Shown here piece after piece: positions 8,606-17,658 of a stretch of 64,000 nt of DNA. The DNA comes from Saprospiraceae bacterium (GTDB taxonomy: Bacteria; Bacteroidota; Bacteroidia; Chitinophagales; Saprospiraceae). The position numbers and the translations under genes are program-made. The DNA lies in assembly GCA_020629715.1 (NCBI GenBank), contig JAHDCU010000004.1, positions 372,001 through 436,000 on the forward strand, in the 5' to 3' direction. Under the pieces are notes generated by a model. It did no database searches. It had not been told where the DNA came from and saw nothing but the letters and a program-made list of their open reading frames with translations. Position 1 is the stretch's first letter; every line of letters starts with the position of its first letter.

Positions 8606-9465
8606 GACAAGTTGTTTCTTTGATCCTCTTTAATGTATAGATTATGACTGCTATAGGGAATGTCGATACCTGCTTCTCGGAATGCCAGTAATATCCTTTC
8701 ATAGCATTCACATTCGATGACAAAGGCATCGGCAACATCCTTGGCCCATGCCCAAGCTCGAAGCTCTACGGCAGAAGCACCAAGAGATACAACTCTAACT
8801 TGTACGATAGGATCATTGCGCTCAGTTTGTTCTTGATTGCGGGCATCTATGACTAGTGGATGTGCCAGCACGATATCTTGCATGATCTTCTTAGCTTGAT
8901 CCACATCAGAATCATAACCGATTCCAACTTGTATCCAACGGCAAATACGTTCGTCTTTAAAATCAGCATTGACAATAACATCATCACTGATGACTGTATT
9001 CGGGATGACCACCCGACGATTATTAAAATCTCTGATGACTACATGACGCAGTGTTATATCTTCCACAACTCCTGAAATAGTTCCCACAGTAAGCCTATCA
9101 TTAACTCTAAAAGGCTTAAAAATGACAATAAAAAATCCACTGACTACATTGCTCAAGGCATGCTGAGATGCGAATCCTGCAGCTACAGCTACTACACCTG
9201 CACCAGTCAGTAAAGTACCAGCAACAGTTTTAAGTGATGGTAGAGTATATAATGCCCAACCGAAACCAACTAAGTAGATCAAGCCTACCATTGAATGTTT
9301 TAAAAACTGATAACTAGTAGGATCATTATTCATAAACTCCGTGGACTGCTTAATCAAGCGATTAAACAACCGACGGACTAGAGCCGCAAGAATGAAAGTA
9401 GCAACGATCAAAACGATAAACTGACCGTAAATTTTAAGATTTTCTATCCAAAAGCTCTTATCCAT
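8602..9465 (-). CDS. MscS-family mechanosensitive ion channel
   Basis: A 287-residue small-conductance mechanosensitive channel. Membrane segments lie near 12-30, 52-70 and 76-98; the third (TVAGTLLTGAGVVAVAAGFA) is the pore helix rich in Gly and Ala. It is followed by the beta domain (FRVNDRLTVGTISGVVEDI, residues about 118-136) and the mixed C-terminal domain. It relieves osmotic downshock by opening under membrane tension. Transcribed ahead of holA with a 4-bp overlap. Confidence 0.93.
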   Translation of the reverse strand: MDKSFWIENLKIYGQFIVLIVATFILAALVRRLFNRLIKQSTEFMNNDPTSYQFLKHSMVGLIYLVGFGWALYTLPSLKTVAGTLLTGAGVVAVAAGFASQHALSNVVSGFFIVIFKPFRVNDRLTVGTISGVVEDITLRHVVIRDFNNRRVVIPNTVISDDVIVNADFKDERICRWIQVGIGYDSDVDQAKKIMQDIVLAHPLVIDARNQEQTERNDPIVQVRVVSLGASAVELRAWAWAKDVADAFVIECECYERILLAFREAGIDIPYSSHNLYIKEDQRNNLS

Positions 9466-9527
9466 TCTTTGAATTTTAATGTAAATAACGGACTAATTTT
9501 AAGAACTTAGAATCGAATTTTACTTGA

Positions 9528-10328
9528 ATGAAAAATTATTTAGATCTCAATAGACAATCTTGGAATGCAAGACTAGCCTCTCATGTAGCGTCCGACTTTT
9601 ATAATATGGAAGCATTCATGGCTGGTGAAAATTCCCTTCGGAAAATAGAATTAGCTCTGCTTGGAGAGGTCACAAATAAAAAGATTCTCCACCTTCAGTG
9701 TCACTTTGGTCAAGATAGTCTATCTCTAGCAAGGATGGGCGCTAAGGTCACTGGAGTGGATCTTTCAGATGCTGCCATAGCTAAAGCCAAAGAGATCAAT
9801 GATCAATTGGGTCTAGATGCCACCTTTATCAATTGTGATGTCTATAGTGCAAAGGATCACATTGATGAAAAATTTGATATAGTATTTACCAGTTACGGAA
9901 CGATAGGATGGTTACCCAATCTTGATCAGTGGGCTGATATCGTATCATATTTTCTTAAACCTGGAGGACACTTTGTAATGGCAGATTTTCATCCCGTGGT
10001 TTGGATGATGGATGATGATTTTACTGAAATCAAATATCGATACTCGAAATCAGAGGCTATTGTGGAGCAACTCAACGGCACCTATGCTGATACTGAAGCC
10101 AAGCTAGAGGGCACTGAAGTATCTTGGAATCATGGAATGGCAGAAATCATAACTGCCTTACTTAAACAAGGATTACAATTAAAGGATTTTCAAGAATATG
10201 ACTATTCGCCTTACAACTGCTTCAACAAGACTGTAAAACTTGAGGAAGACAAATATCGTATCGAACATCTCGATGATAAGATACCTATGGTGTATAGTTT
10301 GGTTTTTTCGGTAGCCGTGGATCGGTAG
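9528..10328 (+). CDS. Class I SAM-dependent methyltransferase
   Basis: A 266-residue cytoplasmic methyltransferase of the Methyltransf_11/25 type. Motif I is seen as ILHLQCHFGQDSLSLARMGA (near 52-71), followed by the acidic ribose contact VTGVDLSDAAI and motif II FDIVFTSYGTIGWLPN. The family contains enzymes acting on small molecules and none of these motifs fixes a substrate. Monocistronic, with a 145-bp gap to the next gene that holds short direct repeats of the type AGTCGATAGTCGA near 10328 but no other feature. Confidence 0.85.
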   Translation: MKNYLDLNRQSWNARLASHVASDFYNMEAFMAGENSLRKIELALLGEVTNKKILHLQCHFGQDSLSLARMGAKVTGVDLSDAAIAKAKEINDQLGLDATFINCDVYSAKDHIDEKFDIVFTSYGTIGWLPNLDQWADIVSYFLKPGGHFVMADFHPVVWMMDDDFTEIKYRYSKSEAIVEQLNGTYADTEAKLEGTEVSWNHGMAEIITALLKQGLQLKDFQEYDYSPYNCFNKTVKLEEDKYRIEHLDDKIPMVYSLVFSVAVDR

Positions 10329-10473
10329 TCGATAGTCGAGGTTCTTTGGCGCAAAGCCGTAATATGACCGCGAATTACGAACCACGAATAACGACCTCCG
10401 AGTAAAATTCAGGGAAAAACCTTAAATCTTATCTTTACACCGATCGTTATACATACATCTAAAAAATCAACAA

Positions 10474-11400
10474 ATGAAAATACAAGCTATAATTATCAGC
10501 GTTACTATTCTAGCAGGAATGAGCTCTTGTGTAGGAAAAAAGAAATTTAACGAGTTGCAATCCAACTATAATGATCAAAAGCTCGCATTGGATGCAGCCA
10601 ATAAAGATTTAGCTAATATAGGTGGCGATCTGAGGAATATGACCAATAAGTTAGAGACTTGTAATCAAGAAAATGCACGTCTCAAAGCTGCTGATCAAGA
10701 ACTTAAGCTCAGAAAAGAGCAAATGGAAGATCTTAGAAATCAAATTGCTGTATTATCTGCCCAAAGTGATAAACAATTGGAAACGGTAGGAGAACTTACA
10801 GTACTTTCTCAATCAGCCAACAATAATATATCGGAGACGCTCAAGCAACTCGAAGGAAAAGATAAATACATCAATGTATTACAAAACGCTAGAACGAAAG
10901 CAGACTCTATTAATCTCGCCCTGGCAGTAAACCTAAAAAGTGTTTTGGCTCAGGGTATTGCCGATCAAGATGTAGAGATCAAAGTTGATAAAACGGTCGT
11001 ATTCATAAATTTATCTGACAAGATGCTTTATCAAAGTGGTAGTTCTAGAATCACAGCTCGTGCAGATGAGGTACTCGGTAAAATTGCGAAGATCATCCAG
11101 TCCAAGCCTGATTTTGAAGTGATGGTAGAAGGATACACCGATAATGTGCCAATTAATAGCCAATGTATGCAAGACAACTGGGACTTGAGTGTAAAACGTG
11201 CTACTTCAGTGGTACGAGCTCTACAGAAGACACATGGCATTGATCCTAATCGACTCATAGCAGCTGGACGTGGAGAATACAATGCTCTGGCATCTAATGA
11301 CACTGCAGAAGGGAAAGCCATGAATAGACGTACCCGAATCATTATCTTGCCTAAATTAGATCAGTTTTACGATCTTTTAGCGCCTCAGGATTTGGATTAG
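10474..11400 (+). CDS. OmpA family lipoprotein
   Basis: A 308-residue envelope protein. The lipoprotein signal ends at a Cys in GMSSC (about residue 20), a long coiled coil follows (about 25-110, heptad-like LxxxNxxL), and residues about 165-300 form an OmpA/MotB peptidoglycan-binding domain (VEGYTDNVPI, NWDLSVKRATSVVRAL, GRGEYNAL, NRRTRIIILPK). It should tether the outer membrane to peptidoglycan. Coiled coil plus OmpA domain also resembles flagellar-independent gliding or envelope-stability proteins, but no such partner is adjacent. Confidence 0.92.
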   Translation: MKIQAIIISVTILAGMSSCVGKKKFNELQSNYNDQKLALDAANKDLANIGGDLRNMTNKLETCNQENARLKAADQELKLRKEQMEDLRNQIAVLSAQSDKQLETVGELTVLSQSANNNISETLKQLEGKDKYINVLQNARTKADSINLALAVNLKSVLAQGIADQDVEIKVDKTVVFINLSDKMLYQSGSSRITARADEVLGKIAKIIQSKPDFEVMVEGYTDNVPINSQCMQDNWDLSVKRATSVVRALQKTHGIDPNRLIAAGRGEYNALASNDTAEGKAMNRRTRIIILPKLDQFYDLLAPQDLD

Positions 11401-11499
11401 AAATAGCTATTTCGTCGTATTTCTATAGATTTTCGTCTATGAACGAGTAGGTTGAGATACTTCATTTTGGTTTGGAAACCGTTTTAGGGCCAATCAAAA

Positions 11500-11904
11500 A
11501 TGAAAATCATGATACAAAAACCTTCAACTGCCTTTACAGGTGCATCATGGGCTGCTCTAGGAGTAGGCCTACTGGGTTACATCATTGGTCTTTGGAGATC
11601 AGATATGCAACTCAACGAACGAGGTTATTACTTCACGGTCATTATGTTTGGATTATTCTCTGTGGTATCGCTACAGAAAGCTGTACGAGATCGATTGGAA
11701 AATATCAAAGTCACGGAAATCTATTACGGTGTCTGTTGGTTTGCCAGTATCCTATCTTTATTACTCTTGATCATAGGACTTTGGAATGCCGATCTATTGC
11801 CAAGTGAAAAAGGCTTTTATGCTTTTGGATTTATGCTTGCGTTATTTGGCGCAGTGACGGTGCAGAAGAATACTAGGGATGGGATGATGGATGTGCATGA
11901 TTAA
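11500..11904 (+). CDS. YiaA/YiaB-like inner membrane protein
   Basis: A 134-residue protein with two copies of the YiaA/B two-helix repeat. Each copy has a pair of membrane helices joined by a short GLW(R/N)(S/A)D segment (GLWRSDMQLNERGYY and GLWNADLLPSEKGFY), followed by a helix ending in AVxxQKxxRD. The enterobacterial YiaA and YiaB are inner-membrane proteins of unknown role. An alternative start is the ATG at 11509. It lies 100 bp after the OmpA gene and may be its own unit. Confidence 0.85.
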   Translation: MKIMIQKPSTAFTGASWAALGVGLLGYIIGLWRSDMQLNERGYYFTVIMFGLFSVVSLQKAVRDRLENIKVTEIYYGVCWFASILSLLLLIIGLWNADLLPSEKGFYAFGFMLALFGAVTVQKNTRDGMMDVHD

Positions 11905-11991
11905 CTCCAGCTGATATACCTATATCTTTACTTCCAAAAGCAATTCAGAACATTTATTGGAGTATTTTAGTTAATTGAGAAAAGGAAAGTT

Positions 11992-12660
11992 ATGAATCGT
12001 CTAATTTATTTCATCTTTTGCATAGTTCTAATATCCTGCTCAAAAGAATACGAAGATCATATCTCCAATTTTGAATTTGAATGCGAGGATGCATCTAATG
12101 CAATATTGAGTGCTTCATTTGATGGTCAAGATTTTTGTTATCAAATGAATAGTGGATATACTTCAAATTTCCAGCATATAAGTTTCGTAACCACCACAAG
12201 CAATGAATTAACTATAAGTGGAGATAGTATTATCGGGGCTGATCCCTCCTTTGCAAGGGTTTGGACCATTGATGAAGACACTTATAGTAGGGAGCCATAC
12301 GATCACTTCATCAGAATTATATCAAACTCTCACAATAGTCCTGAACCCATGAGAGATGATATGATAGAAAAGTTGAACTCAACAGATGATTTACTTAAAG
12401 AAGGATTCAGCATTAATTTCAATTATGTGTCACCTGAAAATTGGGACCCTGACAAAGGCGGGTTTTCTTTAGGCGAGTTCATCAGTGAGCCCACAAGTTC
12501 AAGTTTTCTATTCGTAGATCGCATAGATACCTTGTGGGAACATGATCAGACCCTAATGCTAGATGTAACATTCAAGTTTTCATGTGAACTTTTTCTTAGA
12601 AATGGGGACTATGTAGCAGATTTGACCAATGGCGTCTATCGCACAACTTTCGAGTTGTAA
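11992..12660 (+). CDS. Lipoprotein of unknown function
   Basis: A 222-residue product with a clear lipoprotein signal (FIFCIVLISC, Cys16) followed by a mature part that looks beta-rich and acidic. I recognise no domain. Short genes of this type, encoding cell-surface lipoproteins, are common in Bacteroidota. Transcription ends at a strong hairpin (12673-12702) shared with the convergent SGNH hydrolase gene. Confidence 0.75.
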   Translation: MNRLIYFIFCIVLISCSKEYEDHISNFEFECEDASNAILSASFDGQDFCYQMNSGYTSNFQHISFVTTTSNELTISGDSIIGADPSFARVWTIDEDTYSREPYDHFIRIISNSHNSPEPMRDDMIEKLNSTDDLLKEGFSINFNYVSPENWDPDKGGFSLGEFISEPTSSSFLFVDRIDTLWEHDQTLMLDVTFKFSCELFLRNGDYVADLTNGVYRTTFEL

Positions 12661-12672
12661 GATGAATATATG

Positions 12673-12702
12673 GAAGTATGAGCCTATACAGGCTCATACT
12701 TC
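12673..12702. terminator. Bidirectional terminator between convergent genes
   Basis: Two perfectly complementary 13-bp arms (12673-12685 and 12690-12702) with loop ATAC. On the plus strand the stem is followed by the T-rich run TTCTTTTCGTTTTTT. It contains the stop codon (12684-12686) of the minus-strand SGNH hydrolase gene, so one hairpin serves both convergent genes. Confidence 0.85.
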
Positions 12703-13412
12703 TTCTTTTCGTTTTTTACAATAAACCAAGCCATTTCCTTAGCCCAAATCTGATAAGTAATCAGAGCAGGATGTACTCCATCACTGAAATACTGCTGATC
12801 AGGGTATTGGTTATATTTCTTGGTCCATCCACGTAATGTAATAATCTCATCGTTATAATAAACCCCATCGTAGTCATTGACTATAGATTTCAATTCTTTT
12901 CCTAAAAGCTCTACCAGATTGCCTACCACAAATTGAATCAACTTGGTAAATGCTGGAAATTCTTTAATAGGCGGCATATTGGTGCAAAAGATGGGGGTTT
13001 CAGGATACTTCTTTCTGAGATTATCAAGTAGCGATTTCATTTCTCTTCTCCATCTTCTAGGACTGTGAAGACTGAATGCATTGTTTCCGCCCATTCCAAC
13101 AACTATATAATCCACATGTTTTTCCGTTATTTGAGGAATCAGCTTGTCACTCACTTTAGCAGCGGTATAGCCACTACGAGCATAGACTTTCCATCGGATA
13201 TTTACCTCTTCCTTTTCAGAAAGTTCTTTTGCCAAAGTACCTGTAAAAGCATCTTCATGAGTATCAGCGCCAACACCCGCTATAGTACTTTCTCCTATTG
13301 TGATGAGCGTTTTGCTTGGACCATCAATATTATGTAATACATGACCTTCGGTTCCTTTTGCTTCTGGTAATTTTGGTACTTCTTTTCTGATTCTTTTACC
13401 ATGGATATACAT
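12684..13412 (-). CDS. SGNH/GDSL-type hydrolase, apparently lacking its membrane anchor
   Basis: SGNH-fold hydrolase of 242 residues if started at the ATG at 13412. Block I reads IGESTIAG, with the nucleophile Ser in GES instead of GDS; block III is GMGGNNAF and block V is DGVHP with the Asp-His pair, so it could be active on esters or acyl groups. Upstream, the same frame continues with a hydrophobic helix (LKYLLSIPFILPFLPL) back to an ATG at 13469, but the third codon is TAA (13461-13463). Read through, the protein would be 261 residues with an N-terminal membrane anchor, so the gene is either truncated by a nonsense mutation or uses an internal start (TTG at 13415 or ATG at 13412). Confidence 0.78.
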   Translation of the reverse strand: MYIHGKRIRKEVPKLPEAKGTEGHVLHNIDGPSKTLITIGESTIAGVGADTHEDAFTGTLAKELSEKEEVNIRWKVYARSGYTAAKVSDKLIPQITEKHVDYIVVGMGGNNAFSLHSPRRWRREMKSLLDNLRKKYPETPIFCTNMPPIKEFPAFTKLIQFVVGNLVELLGKELKSIVNDYDGVYYNDEIITLRGWTKKYNQYPDQQYFSDGVHPALITYQIWAKEMAWFIVKNEKKKYEPV

Positions 13413-13499
13413 CAAAGGGAGAAAAGGTAAAATAAAAGGAATGCTGAGGAGGTACTTGAGTTAATTCATGTAAATAGAGATTTTATGGACTACTTTCTC

Positions 13500-13919
13500 C
13501 TAAACCGATCTTCCAAGATAATTATCAATCCAATTTTCTAATTGAATACCTTTGAGTTTGTTGAAATGCTTCTCGTTCCTGGTCACCATAACCAGATTAT
13601 TTAAGATGGCCGAGCAACCGATCAATAAATCAAATTCGTCAATTACTATTCCCGTATTTCGCAGTCTTGCTTTTTCCATTCCATACAAGGTAAGACAACT
13701 CCAGATGGGTAAAATTGTAAATTGCTCAATTAAACCATCTACAACAAGCTGATTTTCATTCTTTTTCGTGCTATTTGCAGCGCCATATCTCAGCTCGGCT
13801 ATTGAAATTTCACTGATCATTATATTGTTAAGACCTGCTTTGCGAAACCTTTTATCTAACTCAAACTCCCCTTTTAAATAATGGATTACGATATTCGTAT
13901 CCACTAGAAACTTACTCAT
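13500..13919 (-). CDS. PIN-domain toxin, VapC-like
   Basis: A 139-residue PIN-domain ribonuclease of the VapC type, which usually cleaves tRNA or rRNA. The acidic site residues are visible: Asp in LVDTNIVIHYLKG (about 7), Glu in ISEISIAELRYG (about 42), Asp in DEFDLLIGCSAI (about 98) and the C-terminal TRNEKHF (about 116-122, where many relatives have an Asp). Start overlaps the preceding antitoxin gene by 4 bp (ATGA), the usual order with antitoxin first. Confidence 0.9.
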   Translation of the reverse strand: MSKFLVDTNIVIHYLKGEFELDKRFRKAGLNNIMISEISIAELRYGAANSTKKNENQLVVDGLIEQFTILPIWSCLTLYGMEKARLRNTGIVIDEFDLLIGCSAILNNLVMVTRNEKHFNKLKGIQLENWIDNYLGRSV

Positions 13920-14152
13920 AAGCTTTCGAGTGTTCTAGAAAAATTTCGACCTGAGTAAATTCTTTCAGTTATCTCATCGGAAGATTCCTCTCCTTTCCAA
14001 CTACCGAAAAGGTCATTTCTAGGCTCCTTTACCCTAAAAGGTTCATCTTTTTTAAGCTGATCGCTGATATAGTGTCTGGAACTAGTATCTAACTGTCTGA
14101 ACAATCTTAAGTAATACTCTAATACTGATTTATTAAAAGCAAGTTTACTCAT
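13916..14152 (-). CDS. Antitoxin partner of the PIN-domain toxin
   Basis: A 78-residue protein directly upstream of the VapC-like toxin, overlapping by 4 bp. It is basic near the N-terminus and ends with an ERIYSGRNFSRTLESL stretch, which resembles the toxin-binding tails of VapB-like antitoxins. The N-terminal part has no clear AbrB or ribbon-helix-helix signature that I recognise, so the class is uncertain; the pairing rests on gene order, size and overlap. Confidence 0.75.
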   Translation of the reverse strand: MSKLAFNKSVLEYYLRLFRQLDTSSRHYISDQLKKDEPFRVKEPRNDLFGSWKGEESSDEITERIYSGRNFSRTLESL

Positions 14153-14254
14153 ACAGTAAATATCGTGATTTTAATTTAAAGATTCAATCCCATAGTATTT
14201 TGTAATCTGGGCTATCTAAGATCGGAATCCGAACCCTAATATATGCAGCAAAAA

Positions 14255-14932
14255 CTACCAGTTCAAAAACTGAGAAGCTTCCACATCCCAAAATATCCCA
14301 GTCTCAAAATCTCCTCGGATGAATTCTACAATTCTATCTGCTGACTCCTTAGGTGTCAATGGTGCATGAATACAACCTGGAGATATTGTGGTTTGCACCC
14401 ATCCTGGATGGATAGAAACTACTCTTATACTATCCTTTAAGCGATTCGATAAAATCTTAGTGTACATATTCAGTGCTGTCTTCGACATCCTATAGGCTAC
14501 TGAGTCCGTTTTAACACAAGTATCAATAGCTCCCATTTTAGACGAAATATTGACAATGATTCCTTCTGCTGATATATGTGGTAGTATCGACTCGGTGAGG
14601 AACATAGTTCCCTTAACATTCACATCAAAGGTCTGATCAAAAGTATCAGCATCTGGTAAACTATTGTCTAGGTCAGGGCCGACACCTGCGTTATTAATCC
14701 ATAGATCAACCTTTACATCTTCGCTTTTTAAATCATCGGAAAACTTTGTAATACTATCTAGATCACAAAGATCAAGAGTCCTCATTTCAAATTTGGGATT
14801 CAATAGGTCTGACTTTCCACTTCTACAAGTACCGATTACAAAATAAGCTTTCTCTATAAGCTGATTAACAAGCGCTTTGCCTATACCTTTAGATGCACCT
14901 GTAACTACGGCAGTTTTGATTGTTCTTCTCAT
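14255..14932 (-). CDS. Short-chain dehydrogenase/reductase
   Basis: A 225-residue SDR enzyme using NAD(P). The dinucleotide motif is TGASKGIG (near 10-17), followed by NNAGVG and the catalytic YRMSK (Tyr-xxx-Lys). I use the ATG at 14932; the frame is open two codons further to a TTG. The end of the E1 gene is 15 bp upstream on the same strand (14948), so the two may be co-transcribed. The substrate is unknown. Confidence 0.88.
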   Translation of the reverse strand: MRRTIKTAVVTGASKGIGKALVNQLIEKAYFVIGTCRSGKSDLLNPKFEMRTLDLCDLDSITKFSDDLKSEDVKVDLWINNAGVGPDLDNSLPDADTFDQTFDVNVKGTMFLTESILPHISAEGIIVNISSKMGAIDTCVKTDSVAYRMSKTALNMYTKILSNRLKDSIRVVSIHPGWVQTTISPGCIHAPLTPKESADRIVEFIRGDFETGIFWDVEASQFLNW

Positions 14933-14947
14933 GATCAAAAAAATAGA

Positions 14948-17035
14948 CTAGTATTTCAGAATAGATCCTATCTCATCCTCCAACACTCGTTTCCCAACTA
15001 AATATTCATTTTCAAGATCAGAATGAATGGGTATTCCAGGAAGATCCAGAGATCCGATCGTCTTAACGGGGGCATCTAAGTATTGAAAACACTCTTCTTG
15101 AATTCTTCCAGAGAGTGCCTGTGCCAAGCTATTGTTTTTTTGCTCCTCAGTCAACACTATGCATCTTCCATGTGCTTTTACACTGTCAAAAACCGTTTCA
15201 TAATCGATTGGACAAAGAGTTCGTAGATCTATAATTTCTACTTGATCATTATAGGACTTACTTGCCTTCAATGCCCAGTGAACGCCCATACCATAGGTGA
15301 CAATGCACATACTTTCTCCTGAGTCAATACAGCCTTCCTTAGCCTTTTGCACAATATTCGATTTACCGAAGGGTAGCCTATAATCCGCGTCAGGTTCTAT
15401 GGTTTTAGCAGTTTCTGTATTGGGAACTTTAGACCAATACAATCCTTTATGTTCGAATATCACTACTGGGTTAGGGTCATCATAAGCTGATTTTAATAAC
15501 CCTTTTAGATCCGCACCATTAGATGGATAAGCAATTTTTACACCTCTGATATTTGCCACTACAGACTCCACACTACTTGAGTGATAAGGTCCACCACTTC
15601 CGTATGCTCCTATTGGCACCCGCAATATCATACTCACCGGCCATTTGCCATTTGAGAGATAATTTGATCTTGCCACCTCGGTAAAAAGTTGGTTAAGGCC
15701 GGGCCATATGTAATCTGCGAATTGAACTTCTACGATAGGTTTCAGCCCGACAGCTGACATACCCGCTGTAGAACCAATGATATATGCCTCTTGAATTGGA
15801 GTATTGAATACTCGATCATTACCGAACTTTTGGGCTAATGTTGCTGCCTCACGAAATACTCCTCCCAGACGATGACCTACATCTTGACCATATAACATGC
15901 ATTCCTTATGCTCTTGCATCAACTCTTCTATGGCATGTAGAGCCTGATCTACCATCACAACTTTCTCCGATGATTCTGATGATCTCTCCCCTACCTCTGA
16001 TGTGATCGGACTAGGAGCAAATATGTGCTCATGAATATCTGCAACACTAGGTTCTTCTTGTGCATTGGCCTCGATTAATGCTTCTTCGATTTCTTGTCGA
16101 GTTTCTTGTTCAATCTTATCTATTTGCCATTGCTCTATTCCAATTTCGAGCATTGAACTGATCATCTTTGGATATGGATCTTGCTTTCGATCATCTTCTA
16201 GATCATCGCGATACCATTCCATCCGAACCCCTGAGGTGTGGTGATTCAGGAGTGGGACTTTTGCATGTACTAAAAATGGTCTACGCTCTTTTCTGATCTT
16301 CTTTAGGACCGTCTTAATCGCTTTATAACAGTCCATAAACTCTGTACCATCAAGCGTCACACATTCTATTCCAAGAAAGCCTTTAATATACTCCGTAGCA
16401 TCCTGCGCTCTGATTTCATCAGCTGATGCTGAAATATCCCATTCATTGTCTTGCACGAGATACAAGATTGGCAACTGACGTAACGCTGCCATCTGAAAAG
16501 CTTCGGCAACTTCACCCTCAGTTATAGATGCATCACCTAAAGAACAAACTACTACTGGCGCATCGCCATCATCGATACCCATCAACTCTTTGTATTGCAT
16601 CCCCATTGCAGCTCCAGTTGCTGGGATTGCTTGCATACCTGTAGCGCTGGATTGATGCGGAATTTTAGCTTTGTCATCATCCTTAAGACTTGGATGAGCA
16701 TAGTAGGTACGTCCACCCGAAAAAGGATCATCTTTTTTAGCCAACAATTGCATCATCAAATCATAGGGAGTCATCCCTACTCCTAAAAGGAATGCATCAT
16801 CACGATAATACGGATATGCAAAATCTTGTGGCTTCAATTGCATACTGCATGCCAACTGGATGGCCTCATGACCTCTCGAAGTGGCATGAACATACTTCGA
16901 TACTAACTTGAAGTTTTCTTCATACACCTCTGCCATCGTCTTCGCTTGACACATTTTTTTAAATGCATCCAATAAGAGCTTTTGAGATTTAGTAGTGCTT
17001 CGTTTTTTCTGTATTGGAGTATATACCTGCGCCAT
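14948..17035 (-). CDS. Fused alpha-beta 2-oxoacid dehydrogenase E1 component
   Basis: A 695-residue thiamine-diphosphate enzyme in which E1 alpha (about 1-345) and E1 beta (about 360-695) are one chain. The alpha half has the TPP/magnesium motif GDASITEGEVAEAFQMAALR and the phosphorylation-loop-like HHTSGVR stretch; the beta half has EVQFADYIWPGLNQL and LTEEQKNN. It decarboxylates a branched-chain or related 2-oxoacid and passes the acyl group to a lipoyl E2, which is not in the window. Fused E1 proteins of this type are common in Bacteroidota. It is divergent from the Lrp-type regulator, with a candidate operator between them. Confidence 0.9.
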   Translation of the reverse strand: MAQVYTPIQKKRSTTKSQKLLLDAFKKMCQAKTMAEVYEENFKLVSKYVHATSRGHEAIQLACSMQLKPQDFAYPYYRDDAFLLGVGMTPYDLMMQLLAKKDDPFSGGRTYYAHPSLKDDDKAKIPHQSSATGMQAIPATGAAMGMQYKELMGIDDGDAPVVVCSLGDASITEGEVAEAFQMAALRQLPILYLVQDNEWDISASADEIRAQDATEYIKGFLGIECVTLDGTEFMDCYKAIKTVLKKIRKERRPFLVHAKVPLLNHHTSGVRMEWYRDDLEDDRKQDPYPKMISSMLEIGIEQWQIDKIEQETRQEIEEALIEANAQEEPSVADIHEHIFAPSPITSEVGERSSESSEKVVMVDQALHAIEELMQEHKECMLYGQDVGHRLGGVFREAATLAQKFGNDRVFNTPIQEAYIIGSTAGMSAVGLKPIVEVQFADYIWPGLNQLFTEVARSNYLSNGKWPVSMILRVPIGAYGSGGPYHSSSVESVVANIRGVKIAYPSNGADLKGLLKSAYDDPNPVVIFEHKGLYWSKVPNTETAKTIEPDADYRLPFGKSNIVQKAKEGCIDSGESMCIVTYGMGVHWALKASKSYNDQVEIIDLRTLCPIDYETVFDSVKAHGRCIVLTEEQKNNSLAQALSGRIQEECFQYLDAPVKTIGSLDLPGIPIHSDLENEYLVGKRVLEDEIGSILKY

Positions 17036-17085
17036 AATGCTCGTTAATGAATTGCAATGTTATTAATATACGCTTATTGCATATT

Positions 17086-17113
17086 TATGTTATCATATGC
17101 AATTACATTACAG
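17086..17113. promoter_or_regulatory. Candidate Lrp-type operator upstream of E1
   Basis: An inverted repeat with arms ATTGCATA (17086-17093) and TATGCAAT (17106-17113) separated by 12 bp lies in the 167-bp gap between the divergent E1 and Lrp genes. A second copy of the half motif, the palindrome ATTGCAAT, is at 17051-17058, just before the E1 start. Two or more such sites in the gap fit binding by the neighbouring Lrp-type regulator. Binding is inferred. Confidence 0.5.
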
Positions 17114-17202
17114 ATCATTATTCCATTTATATTTAATAAACAGTAATTTTATTATTTTAAGCTTTTAAATACTTAACTAAAAAAGAACATTATTACCAAA
17201 AC

Positions 17203-17658
17203 ATGATCGATTCTCTAGACCATAAAATTCTGAGCTTGCTACAGCAAAATGCACGAATCACCTTGAGAGATATGGCAGATCAACTGGATACCTCTACAAC
17301 ACCCATTTTTAACAGGATCAAAAAGATGGAAAAAGAAGGTATCATAGATCGATATACAGTGATCGTCAATCCTGAGAAGTTAGGTAAAAAACTACAGGCT
17401 TTTGTACAGCTTTCGCTAAAAGATCACAGCGAAAAAGTTGTTTCTCGATTACTGGAAAAGATCACATCATTCGATGAGGTGATGGAGTGTCATTACGTCA
17501 CTGGAGATGCAGATTTTATTCTCAAGGTAGTCACAGATGATATCCAGAGCTATAATACATTTATCACGAAGAAACTTTTTTCCGTACAAAACATAGGCAA
17601 TATCAGATCTAATCTATCCTTGGAAATAAAGAAATACACCACCGCTATCAAAGCATAA
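17203..17658 (+). CDS. Lrp/AsnC family transcriptional regulator
   Basis: A 151-residue regulator with the N-terminal helix-turn-helix of the family (LDHKILSLLQQNARITLRDMADQLDTSTTPIFNRIKKMEKEGII, residues 4-45) and a C-terminal RAM/AsnC ligand domain (residues about 62-145, with VMECHYVTGDADFILKV). Regulators of this kind respond to amino acids. Its divergent neighbour is a 2-oxoacid dehydrogenase E1, so I infer that it controls branched-chain amino acid catabolism, as the BkdR-type Lrp proteins do. Confidence 0.92.
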   Translation: MIDSLDHKILSLLQQNARITLRDMADQLDTSTTPIFNRIKKMEKEGIIDRYTVIVNPEKLGKKLQAFVQLSLKDHSEKVVSRLLEKITSFDEVMECHYVTGDADFILKVVTDDIQSYNTFITKKLFSVQNIGNIRSNLSLEIKKYTTAIKA

